Shown in pieces: positions 1 through 8,056 of a stretch of 64,000 nucleotides of DNA (within the stretch, counting starts at the first letter, position 1; every line of letters begins with the position of its first letter). The DNA is taken from assembly GCF_006912135.1 (NCBI RefSeq), contig NZ_VIRS01000006.1, positions 1 through 64,000 of the forward strand, in the 5' to 3' direction. The position numbers were made by a program, and so were the translations under genes. The notes under the pieces were generated by a model. The model ran no database searches, was not told where the DNA came from, and saw only the letters and a program-made list of their open reading frames with translations. Origin of the DNA: Cryptosporangium phraense. GTDB lineage: Bacteria > Actinomycetota > Actinomycetes > Mycobacteriales > Cryptosporangiaceae.

Positions 1-760
1 CGGGGGGGGGGGGGGGGGGGGGGATCCGCGCGGCGGCGCGGGCGCCGGCCGGCGGGCGCGGCGGCGCGACCGGCTCGGGGACCGAGGCCTTCCCCGCGGC
101 CGGGGGTGCCGTGGGCGCTGGGGGCGCCGGGGGCGCCGGGGGCGCCGTGGCGGCCTGCTGGCCGGCGGGCGGGTTCGAGGGGATCGCGGGGCTGATCCGG
201 GTCTGCTCGACCGAGGCCGGAGGGGTCGGCGCGGAGGGAGCCTCGCGAGCGGGGGCCGGGCTCGTCGGGCGGATCCGGGTCTGCTCGAGCGAGGCCGGGC
301 CGGCCGCGTGGGCTCGGGGCTGGTCGACCGCGGGCGGCGGGACCGGCGAGCGGTGGATCGCGGTCTGGGCCGCGGGATCCGGGGCGCTCGGCGAACGATG
401 GATCGCGGTCTGCTCGGAGCGCGCGGCGTCGGGCTGGATTGCGCCGGGCCGGATTGCGCCGGGCTGGATTGCGCCGGGCGGGACTTCGGTGGGTCGGATC
501 TCGCCTGGGCGAGCCTCGTCGAGGCGGGCGGCGATCTCGGGCGGCAGCGGGGCGATCCGGGTCCGCGCACCCGGCCCCATCTCCTCGTTCAGCTCCTCGG
601 CGGTAGGCGGCGCGAGCCGCTCGTCGACCGGTGCGGGCGCTGACGCCGGCGCGTCGGCCGGACGCTGCTCCGGAATGACCGGCGGTGTGAAGCGGGCGCC
701 ACCCGGCAGCTGCGACGGATCGAGCCGCACGGTCCGGGGGCCCTCTTCCTCCTCGGTCAT
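1..760 (-). CDS. Pro/Ala-rich hypothetical protein, 3' end outside window
   Basis: Reading from an ATG at 760 on the minus strand, preceded by a purine-rich ribosome site (GAGAGGTGGGAG), the frame stays open for 253 codons to the window edge. It starts MTEEEEGPRTVRLDPSQLPG and becomes a low-complexity Pro/Ala/Arg region. Repeated short motifs are visible: four copies of QTAI or QTRI followed by a Ser-Pro or Thr-Ser-Pro context, and a PGAIQPGAIRPGAIQP run. It ends in the window as a polyproline stretch encoded by the 22-base C tract. No domain is recognisable. Such N-termini in actinobacteria often precede a membrane or secreted domain, which would lie beyond position 1, but that is inference. 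The function is unknown. Confidence 0.6.
   Translation of the reverse strand, partial: MTEEEEGPRTVRLDPSQLPGGARFTPPVIPEQRPADAPASAPAPVDERLAPPTAEELNEEMGPGARTRIAPLPPEIAARLDEARPGEIRPTEVPPGAIQPGAIRPGAIQPDAARSEQTAIHRSPSAPDPAAQTAIHRSPVPPPAVDQPRAHAAGPASLEQTRIRPTSPAPAREAPSAPTPPASVEQTRISPAIPSNPPAGQQAATAPPAPPAPPAPTAPPAAGKASVPEPVAPPRPPAGARAAARIPPPPPPP
2..23. repeat. 22-base homopolymer G tract
   Basis: Twenty-two consecutive G residues lie at positions 2-23. On the minus strand they are C and encode polyproline inside the incomplete gene. The length is not a multiple of three, so slippage would change the reading frame. Because the tract touches the window edge it could also be an assembly end effect. 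Confidence 0.9.
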
Positions 761-926
761 GACTGTCTCCCACCTCTCGACGTCCGGGCTCCGTACGACA
801 CGGTTCCAGGCCCGGGGAAACGGTGCCAGGTGAGGGTCAGCATTTCCGTTGTGCAGCTGACAGAACCCCTGTTCGGGGGCCAAAGATCGGAAGATTCGCA
901 GTCGACGCGTTACGCCCGGTGCGGAA

Positions 927-2339
927 TCAACGTCCGCGGGCGGCTGTGACCGGAGTTCGCGGCTCCGTCGGCGCGGCCGGATCCCGAGGCGTCGAAGGCT
1001 CCACCGGCTCCCCCGCCCGCCCCGCGGACTTGCCCCGCTGCCCGGACTCGGGCCGCCCCGCGGACCGCGGCGGAGCCTCCGGCTTCGGCTGAGCCTCGGT
1101 CCGGGGCGCCTTCGCGCGGCGGGCGGACGAACCCTCGCGATGCGTCGCACGCGGACGGTCGGGCCGCAGAGCCGACGCGTACGGCAACGTCGAGCGGCGC
1201 CCGTCGAGCCGCCCCGGCACCACCCGACCAGCCGCAAAGAACTCCGACCACCACACCGGCGCCACCCGCACCACGTCGCCCTCGGTCGGCGCGTGCACCA
1301 TCAGCCCCCGGCCGAGATACACCCCGACGTGATGGATCGTGTTCCAGTCGCTCCGATCCGTCGCAAAGAACAGCAGGTCACCGGGCAGCAACGCGGTCAC
1401 CGACACCGGAACACTCGCCCGGTACTGCGGCCGCGCGGTGCGCGGCACCGAGACGTCCGCCGCTTTGTACGCCATCTGCACCAGGCCGGAGCAGTCGAAC
1501 CGGTCCGGGCCTTCCGCGCCCCACTCGTACGGCTTCCCGCGCTGGTCCAACGCGTACCCGACCGCGGTCAGCGCCGCCTTCGCGGCGGACCCGTCCGCGT
1601 CGCGCAGGTACTTCTTGGCCAGCGCCGCGTTCGCGGCGTCCTTCTCCCGGTTCAATTCGATCAATGCGGACGCCCGCGCCGCGCGCAATCGCCGGATGGT
1701 CGCCGAGCGGGCGGCCAGATTGCGCCGGAGCGCGTCGATCAGCACGCTCTGGCTCTGGACCTCCTCGGCGGCGTGCGCGGCCACTTCACCCCGCAGCTGT
1801 TCGCGCGCTCTGGCGACGTCCAGATCGATGGCGGCGGTGCCGATCGTCGGGACGCCGGGCTGGCCGAGCATGGCGGACCGCGGGTCGGTCACCAGGCTCC
1901 GGGGCCGGACGGCCTCGGCGATGAACGACGCGCGGGCCCAGGCCTCGGCCCCGGCCCGGGCCCCGGCGGTCTTGACCGCCGCGTCGGTCACCGCGGCGGC
2001 GGCCCGGTCGTACGTGGCCTGCAGAGAGCTCAGCTTGACCTGGGCGTCGGACAGTTCCTCGGCCAGCGCCTCGGCCGCCGCGGACTCGCGGGCGATCCGC
2101 GCGAGCACCGGATCCGTAGCCGGCCGCACCCGAACCCCCGGCGCCCCACCCGCCACGCCGAGCCGAGCTGTCGCCGCTCCCTCGCTGGGCGAGCCGAGGC
2201 CAACGACCGGCGCGGTCGCCGGGTTGCCGGTGGTCGCCGCGGACGCGGCCGGCGCGGTGGTGGCGGCCAACGTCAGCGCGGCGGTGCCGACCACGATCGA
2301 GAGCCGGGCCCGCCGCGGCCCCCGGTGAGCGCCGCCCAT
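927..2339 (-). CDS. NlpC/P60 family peptidoglycan endopeptidase, secreted
   Basis: A 470-residue exported cell-wall hydrolase. The ATG at 2339 is chosen because it is followed at once by a basic stretch and a hydrophobic signal peptide (about residues 10-35, ending near AASA); a frame extension upstream to 2393 would put 18 residues before it. Residues 75-245 are Ala/Arg/Leu-rich and helical, probably a coiled coil. The C-terminal NlpC/P60 domain (about 255-375) carries the catalytic Cys283 in FDCSGL, His in IHHVGVYLG (336-337) and the third polar residue around MVHAP (349). The family cleaves D-Glu to meso-DAP stem-peptide bonds. After the domain comes a Pro/Arg/Lys-rich tail of about 90 residues that may bind wall polymers. 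It is divergent from mqnE across a 149-bp gap. Confidence 0.9.
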   Translation of the reverse strand: MGGAHRGPRRARLSIVVGTAALTLAATTAPAASAATTGNPATAPVVGLGSPSEGAATARLGVAGGAPGVRVRPATDPVLARIARESAAAEALAEELSDAQVKLSSLQATYDRAAAAVTDAAVKTAGARAGAEAWARASFIAEAVRPRSLVTDPRSAMLGQPGVPTIGTAAIDLDVARAREQLRGEVAAHAAEEVQSQSVLIDALRRNLAARSATIRRLRAARASALIELNREKDAANAALAKKYLRDADGSAAKAALTAVGYALDQRGKPYEWGAEGPDRFDCSGLVQMAYKAADVSVPRTARPQYRASVPVSVTALLPGDLLFFATDRSDWNTIHHVGVYLGRGLMVHAPTEGDVVRVAPVWWSEFFAAGRVVPGRLDGRRSTLPYASALRPDRPRATHREGSSARRAKAPRTEAQPKPEAPPRSAGRPESGQRGKSAGRAGEPVEPSTPRDPAAPTEPRTPVTAARGR

Positions 2340-2408
2340 CAGGCGAAGTGTCCGAGCGTATGTCCGTCTGAGAACACCAATCGGGTATAGCAAGTAATAC
2401 GCAAATAG

Positions 2409-2427
2409 TCACGTATCGGACACGTGA
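2409..2427. promoter_or_regulatory. Inverted repeat TCACGT-N7-ACGTGA between nlpC and mqnE
   Basis: A perfect 6-bp dyad with a 7-bp spacer lies in the AT-richer divergent intergenic region, about 62 bp upstream of mqnE and 70 bp upstream of the peptidase start. The size and position fit a dimeric repressor operator. No specific regulator can be named. Confidence 0.45.
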
Positions 2428-2488
2428 TGCGTATTCGCGCTCGGCGCCTCGTGGGGATCACCTCGAGTCCGCGCGTACGCTGGGCTCC

Positions 2489-3658
2489 ATGGATTCCGGC
2501 CTCAAGCGCGAGATCGAGCAGAAGGTACGAGCGGGCGAACGGCTCTCGTACGACGACGGCGTCGCGCTCTACGACTGCGACGACCTGGCCTGGCTCGGTG
2601 GCCTCGCCCACGAGGTACGCACCGCCAAGAACGGCGACGTCGTCGTGTTCAACGTCAACCGCCACCTCAACATGACGAACGTCTGCTCCGCCTCGTGCGC
2701 GTACTGCTCGTTCCAGCGCAAGCCGGGCGAGAAGGACGCGTACACGATGCGCATCGAAGAGGCCGTCCGGCTGGCCAAGGACATGGAGTCCGAGGGCCTC
2801 ACCGAGCTGCACATCGTCAACGGGCTGCACCCGACGCTGCCCTGGCGGTACTACCCGCGCTCGCTGAAGGCGCTCAAGGAAGTCCTCCCGAACGTCTCGC
2901 TGAAGGCGTTCACCGCGACCGAGATCCACTGGTTCGAGAAGATCTCCGGCCTCCCCGCCGACGAGATCCTCGACGAGCTGATCGACGCCGGCCTCGAGTC
3001 GCTGACCGGCGGCGGCGCCGAGATCTTCGACTGGGAGGTCCGGCAGCACATCGTCGACCACGCCACCCACTGGGAAGACTGGTCGCGCATCCACCGGCTG
3101 GCCCACTCCAAGGGCCTGAAGACGCCGTGCACGATGCTCTACGGGCACATCGAGGAGCCGCGTCACCGCGTCGACCACGTGCTCCGCCTGCGCGAGCTGC
3201 AGGACGAGACCGGCGGGTTCCAGGTCTTCATCCCGCTGCGCTACCAGCACGACGGGGCGAAGCCGGCCGACGGCAAGATCCGCAACGTGCTCGAGGCGCG
3301 CACCCAGATGGCGACGCCGGCCGAGTCGCTGAAGACGTTCGCGGTCTCCCGGCTGCTGTTCGACAACATCCCGCACGTGAAGTGCTTCTGGGTCATGCAC
3401 GGGCTCTCGCTCGCCCAGCTGTCGTTGAACTACGGGGTCAGCGACCTCGACGGCTCGGTCGTCGAGTACAAGATCACCCACGACGCCGACCGGTACGGCA
3501 CGCCGAACACGATGCACCGCGAGGGGCTGCTCGACCTGATCCGCGACGCCGGGTTCACCCCGGTCGAGCGGAACACCCGGTACGAGGTCGTGCGACGCTA
3601 TGACGGGCCGACGTCGCTCGCCGAGCGGCGGGCCGAACCGCAGCCGATGTGGAGCTGA
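2489..3658 (+). CDS. mqnE: Aminofutalosine synthase (radical SAM)
   Basis: A 389-residue radical SAM enzyme of the futalosine menaquinone pathway. MqnE joins 3-[(1-carboxyvinyl)oxy]benzoate (the MqnA product) to the adenosyl group of SAM to make 6-amino-6-deoxyfutalosine. The iron-sulfur motif CX3CX2C is CSASCAYC at residues 66-73, preceded by the family-typical NRHLNMTNVC. Downstream segments such as FTATEIHWFEKISG and GGGAEIFDWEVRQHI match the MqnE/CofH-like fold. The length is normal for the family. The ATG at 2489 gives MDSGLKREIEQKV. The gene lies 1 bp upstream of a DUF4229 gene, a frequent actinobacterial pairing, and 4.6 kb from mqnA and 7.5 kb from mqnC, so the pathway genes are clustered but not in one operon. 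Confidence 0.95.
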   Translation: MDSGLKREIEQKVRAGERLSYDDGVALYDCDDLAWLGGLAHEVRTAKNGDVVVFNVNRHLNMTNVCSASCAYCSFQRKPGEKDAYTMRIEEAVRLAKDMESEGLTELHIVNGLHPTLPWRYYPRSLKALKEVLPNVSLKAFTATEIHWFEKISGLPADEILDELIDAGLESLTGGGAEIFDWEVRQHIVDHATHWEDWSRIHRLAHSKGLKTPCTMLYGHIEEPRHRVDHVLRLRELQDETGGFQVFIPLRYQHDGAKPADGKIRNVLEARTQMATPAESLKTFAVSRLLFDNIPHVKCFWVMHGLSLAQLSLNYGVSDLDGSVVEYKITHDADRYGTPNTMHREGLLDLIRDAGFTPVERNTRYEVVRRYDGPTSLAERRAEPQPMWS

Positions 3659-3659
3659 C

Positions 3660-3962
3660 ATGACCGAGCGGGAGACCGGCGGCAGCACGAGCACGCTGGA
3701 GCGCCTCCACCCGGGGTTCCTCTACACGGTGGCCCGGTTCATGGTGTTCGTGGCCTGTGTGGCGCTTTTGTTCCTGGTCGGGTTCCGGTCGTGGTTCCTG
3801 GTGCTGGGCGCGCTGCTGCTCTCGGCCCCGCTGTCGTTCTTCCTGTTGCGTAAGCAGCGGGAGGCGTTCGCGCAGCGGGTCGAGGGTCGGGTGAGCCAGC
3901 GTCAGACCGACAAGGCCAAGCTGCGGGCCGCCCTCGCCGGCGACGAGGACGGGCCCGCCTGA
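3660..3962 (+). CDS. DUF4229 small membrane protein
   Basis: A 100-residue protein with two predicted membrane helices (about residues 22-40 and 43-60; VARFMVFVACVALLFLV, then WFLVLGALLLSAPLSFFLL) and a charged cytoplasmic tail rich in Arg, Gln and Lys. This layout matches DUF4229, a family of unknown function often found directly after mqnE in actinobacteria. The ATG at 3660 starts one base after the mqnE stop codon, so it is almost certainly cotranscribed and probably translationally coupled. A role in membrane quinone handling is suggested by position only. Confidence 0.85.
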   Translation: MTERETGGSTSTLERLHPGFLYTVARFMVFVACVALLFLVGFRSWFLVLGALLLSAPLSFFLLRKQREAFAQRVEGRVSQRQTDKAKLRAALAGDEDGPA

Positions 3963-3971
3963 TCCGAGCAG

Positions 3972-4571
3972 TCAGTCGTCCAGCGTCGCCCGCCGTGCGG
4001 CGCTGAGGTCAAGCTTCATCTCGATCGCCCCGGTAACGACCAACTCGTCGCCGTCGAAGACCTGCGCCAGCTGGTACCAGCCGTCGACCAGTTGGTGGAT
4101 GGTGATGCTGAACGGGTCGGTCTCCACCACCCAGTAAGCCGGGATCTGCCCTTCGGCGTAGATCCGGCGCTTCGTCTGCCGGTCGAGCCGCTTCGACCCC
4201 GGCGAAACGATCTCGATAGAGAGAGCCAGATCCCGGGAGAAGAATCGGGCGACATCTCGGTCGACGCCCGGCCGGATCACCAGCAGATCGGGCACCGTGC
4301 ACTGGTGCCGGTCGTCGAACTCGACCTCCACCTCGGGCACGACCAGGTAGCCCGCCGGCAGGGCCTGCCGGAGCGCGACCAGTAATTCGACCAGCACGAC
4401 CTGGTGATTGGCCCTCGGGCGGGACGACACGAGGATCCTTCCGTCGATCAGCTCGTAGCGGTGCGTGTTGTCCTCGGGCAGAAGGTCGAACTGATCGAGG
4501 GTGGCGGGGCCGTAGACAGGAGCGGGAGCGCTCGTCGGACTCACCTGCTTCCGATTCGGGGGCAAATCCAT
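3972..4571 (-). CDS. Uma2 family (DUF820) restriction-endonuclease-fold protein
   Basis: A 199-residue Uma2-family protein with a PD-(D/E)XK nuclease-like fold. Visible family features are HRYELIDGRIL near residue 37, the acidic PDLLVI motif after EVEFDDRHQC, and LSIEIVSPGSKRLDRQTKRRIYAEGQIPAYWVV, which carries the Glu and Lys of the putative active site. Family members are abundant in cyanobacteria and actinobacteria and their function is poorly known; nuclease activity is a fold-based prediction. The start codon overlaps the stop of the upstream helicase gene by one base (TAATG), implying translational coupling. Such a tight link to a HelD helicase is unusual for Uma2 genes. Confidence 0.85.
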   Translation of the reverse strand: MDLPPNRKQVSPTSAPAPVYGPATLDQFDLLPEDNTHRYELIDGRILVSSRPRANHQVVLVELLVALRQALPAGYLVVPEVEVEFDDRHQCTVPDLLVIRPGVDRDVARFFSRDLALSIEIVSPGSKRLDRQTKRRIYAEGQIPAYWVVETDPFSITIHQLVDGWYQLAQVFDGDELVVTGAIEMKLDLSAARRATLDD

Positions 4572-6613
4572 TACTCACCTCCGATCTTATCTACACGTCC
4601 CAACGGGTAGTCAAGCGCGCTGCTATGCAGAACTGTCAGCCGCGAAACCGCCCGAGTCAAGACCACGTAGAGCCGGTTGAGCCCCCGCGGCTCGGCCGCG
4701 ACGATCTCGGACGGCTCGAGCACGATCACCGTGTCGAACTCCAGACCCTTCGCCAGCGTCGCCGGCAACACGGTCACCGCCCCGGCCGCGTCCGGCCCCG
4801 CGTCCGCGAGTGGGTCCGCTACCGCCAGGCCCGCGTCGGTCAGGGCCGCGGAGACGCGCGCGACCGTCGCGTCCGCCGTGATGACCGCCACCGACCCGGG
4901 CTCGGCGACGGCGGCCCGCGCCGCACGGACGGCGGCCGCGATCGGATCTCCGACCGCCTCGACGACGAGCGCGCCGGGCGCCCGGCGGACCGACCTCGCC
5001 GGCGAAACGTCGGCGCCCAGCGCCGGCAGCAGGCGGTTCGCGAACTCGACGATCTCGGCCGGCATCCGGTACCCGGTGGTCAGCGGCGTCACGACGGTGC
5101 CCGGCTTCTCCAGGTGCCCCAGCAGCGTCGGCCAGTCCCGGGCCGCGTTCACCGCGGTCCCCTGAGCCAGGTCACCCAGCACGGTCAGCGACCCGTACAC
5201 CGACCGCCGGGCGATCGCCCGCGCCTGCATCGGCGACAGGTCCTGCGCCTCGTCGACGATCACGTGCCCGTATCCCGGCACCCGGTCGAGCAGCCCGGCG
5301 GCCTCGTCGATCAGCACCGCGTCGGCCTCGGTCCAGCGGGGGCGGCGCGGGCGCGTGTCCCAGGCGATCGCGTCCTGCTCGGCGTCCGACAGGAGGCCCT
5401 CGGCGGCCCGGGCCAGCAGCGACCGGTCCCCGAGCAGCCGCGCCACCAACCCGGCCGGATCGGCGGCCGGCCAGAGCGATTCCAGCCACGTCTTCAGCGG
5501 ACGCGACCGGGCCACCCGGCTCACCCAGACGTCGGTCGGCGAGCCGCCGCGCCGCTCGACCTGGCGGCGGAACCGCTCGGCGACCCGGCGGGCGACCCGG
5601 TCCCGCGCGGTCGAGTACGGCGTCCCTGCCTCGTAGGCGGTCCGGGCCTCGGCCACGATCTCCCCGAGCTCGCTCGGCCCGATCCGCAGCCGGACGCCGT
5701 CGGTGATCACGAGCGGCGCCGACGGCGTGCCCAGCCCGGCGGTCAGCGACCGGGCCACCACCGCGGCCATCCGCGCGTCGCCCTTCACCGCGAGCGCGTC
5801 GGGCGAGTCCGAGCCCCGGACCGGCACCCGGGCGACCAGCTGCCCGACCGTCCGCTGTTGGACGTCGACCTCCCCGAGCGCGGGCAGGACCTCGGCGATG
5901 TACCCCAGGAACGCGGTGTTCGGACCGACCACGAGCACCCCGGAGCGGCTCAGCCGCTCCCGGTAGGCGTAGAGCAGGTAGGCCGCGCGGTGCAGCCCGA
6001 CCGCGGTCTTCCCGGTGCCGGGCGCGCCCTGGATGCAGAGGCTGGTCTCCAGGCCGGCCCGGACGAGCGCGTCCTGGTCGGGCTGGATCGTCGCGACGAT
6101 GTCGCGCATCGGGCCGACGCGGGGCCGCTCGATCTCCTCGGCCAGCAGCCGGGAGCCCAGCCCGGTCTCCTCGCCCGACTCCAGGTGCTCGTCCTCGAAC
6201 GACGTCAGCCGGCCGGCCGAGAACCCGAACCGCCGCCGGCGGCGTACGCCCTCCGGCGCGATGGCGCTGGCCTGGTAGAACGCGGTCGAGACGGGCGCGC
6301 GCCAGTCGACGACCAGCGGATCGCCGGCCACGTCGGTGACATGCCGCCGTCCCACGTGAAACGTCTCGCCCGCGTAGGGCGTCCCGGTCGGCCCGAAGTC
6401 GAGCCGGCCGAAGAACAGCGGGGTGGTCCCGTCGTCGAGCAGCTGCTCCAACCGCTTCGCGAGCGCTCGGGCCAGCATCTCGGCGGAGAACGGATCCCCA
6501 CCGGCGTCGGTCCGGGTCAGCTCCTCGGTCCGCTTCCGCATCGCCGCCAGCGCGGCCCGCGAGGTCTCGAGGTGGCTCGCCTCGGCGGTGAGCTCGGCGT
6601 CCAGGGATGTCAT
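4571..6613 (-). CDS. HelD/HelR-type RNA polymerase-associated ATPase (UvrD-like)
   Basis: A 680-residue superfamily 1 helicase-like ATPase. The N-terminal helical region (residues 1-60) is followed by the HelD-typical GRLDFG...GETFHVGRRHV...VVDWRAPVSTAFYQ segment (about 69-113), then Walker A GAPGTGKT at 196-203, Walker B VIVDEAQDLSPMQ, and a C-terminal UvrD-like motor domain with a YVVLTRA motif. HelD/HelR proteins bind RNA polymerase, insert arms into the primary and secondary channels and release stalled or rifampicin-bound complexes in Streptomyces and mycobacteria. Length and order fit the actinobacterial class. The downstream Uma2 gene overlaps by one base. A DNA helicase role is a less likely alternative. 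Confidence 0.88.
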   Translation of the reverse strand: MTSLDAELTAEASHLETSRAALAAMRKRTEELTRTDAGGDPFSAEMLARALAKRLEQLLDDGTTPLFFGRLDFGPTGTPYAGETFHVGRRHVTDVAGDPLVVDWRAPVSTAFYQASAIAPEGVRRRRRFGFSAGRLTSFEDEHLESGEETGLGSRLLAEEIERPRVGPMRDIVATIQPDQDALVRAGLETSLCIQGAPGTGKTAVGLHRAAYLLYAYRERLSRSGVLVVGPNTAFLGYIAEVLPALGEVDVQQRTVGQLVARVPVRGSDSPDALAVKGDARMAAVVARSLTAGLGTPSAPLVITDGVRLRIGPSELGEIVAEARTAYEAGTPYSTARDRVARRVAERFRRQVERRGGSPTDVWVSRVARSRPLKTWLESLWPAADPAGLVARLLGDRSLLARAAEGLLSDAEQDAIAWDTRPRRPRWTEADAVLIDEAAGLLDRVPGYGHVIVDEAQDLSPMQARAIARRSVYGSLTVLGDLAQGTAVNAARDWPTLLGHLEKPGTVVTPLTTGYRMPAEIVEFANRLLPALGADVSPARSVRRAPGALVVEAVGDPIAAAVRAARAAVAEPGSVAVITADATVARVSAALTDAGLAVADPLADAGPDAAGAVTVLPATLAKGLEFDTVIVLEPSEIVAAEPRGLNRLYVVLTRAVSRLTVLHSSALDYPLGRVDKIGGE

Positions 6614-6762
6614 GGGTGGGCCTCCGGGACCGGTGACGGGTCCCCACTGCCCTAGGCCCGGCGCTTCGCTCCGGGACGCCCGGCTTCGACGGGGTCGAGG
6701 CCAACGACCCTAGAACATGCGGACGCTTCGCCGCGAGCCGATTCTGCCTGCGAATGAAAACT

Positions 6763-6796
6763 GGTCTAACGGGCATTAAGCGTGCGATATTAGACC
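6763..6796. promoter_or_regulatory. Spaced inverted repeat GGTCTAA-N20-TTAGACC upstream of the CBM48 gene
   Basis: Two 7-bp half-sites separated by 20 bp end 22 bp before the GTG at 6819. The right half overlaps an AT-rich segment (GATATTAGA) that may be the -10 region. The arrangement could be an operator or part of a 5' leader hairpin; nothing names a regulator. Confidence 0.35.
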
Positions 6797-6818
6797 TAAA
6801 GGGGAGAGGGGTTCGTCC

Positions 6819-7094
6819 GTGCTCAAGCGCACACCGGTGAACGGCACCAAGACCAAGGTCACATTCAGCCTGCCGATCGACGACTCGACGCCCTCGGTGA
6901 GCGTCGTCGGGGACTTCAACGGCTGGCAGCCGGGCAAGCACGAGCTGACCCCGCGACGCAACGGAGTCCGCAGCGTCACGCTCACGCTGCCGTCCGGCGA
7001 GCATCGCTTCCGCTACCTGGGCACCGGCGGCGTCTGGCTCGACGACGCCGAGGCCGACCGGATCGACGCCCAGGGCAGCGTCCTCGTCGTCTGA
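6819..7094 (+). CDS. CBM48/isoamylase N-terminal-domain protein
   Basis: A 91-residue single-domain protein starting at GTG 6819 behind a strong ribosome site (GGGGAGAGGGG). The sequence has the carbohydrate-binding module 48 fold signature seen in AMPK-beta and glycogen-branching enzymes: VTFSLPIDDSTPSVSVVGDFNGW near residues 14-36, then HRFRYLGTGGVWLDDAEADR. There is no catalytic domain, so it is a free-standing glycan-binding or regulatory module. It lies 21 bp before mqnA and may share its transcript, although no functional link to menaquinone synthesis is evident. The family is clear; the role is unknown. Confidence 0.82.
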   Translation: MLKRTPVNGTKTKVTFSLPIDDSTPSVSVVGDFNGWQPGKHELTPRRNGVRSVTLTLPSGEHRFRYLGTGGVWLDDAEADRIDAQGSVLVV

Positions 7095-7970
<876 letters not shown>

Positions 7971-8006
7971 TCCGTGTCACTTACGGCGGCGCGCCCTCGC
8001 CGGGCA

Positions 8007-8032
8007 CGCCCGGCGCACCCGTGCGCCGGGCG
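8007..8032 (+). terminator. GC hairpin after mqnA
   Basis: CGCCCGGCGCAC, two bases, then its exact complement GTGCGCCGGGCG, starting 37 bp after the mqnA stop. There is no U tract, so it is terminator-like rather than a canonical intrinsic terminator. Confidence 0.5.
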
Positions 8033-8056
8033 CTTGACTAGTTGCGGTTCGGCGCG

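Noticed and set aside
866-878. CCCC-TGTTC-GGGG hairpin downstream of the NlpC/P60 gene
   Set aside because: Four-bp arms with no T tract are expected by chance at this GC content.
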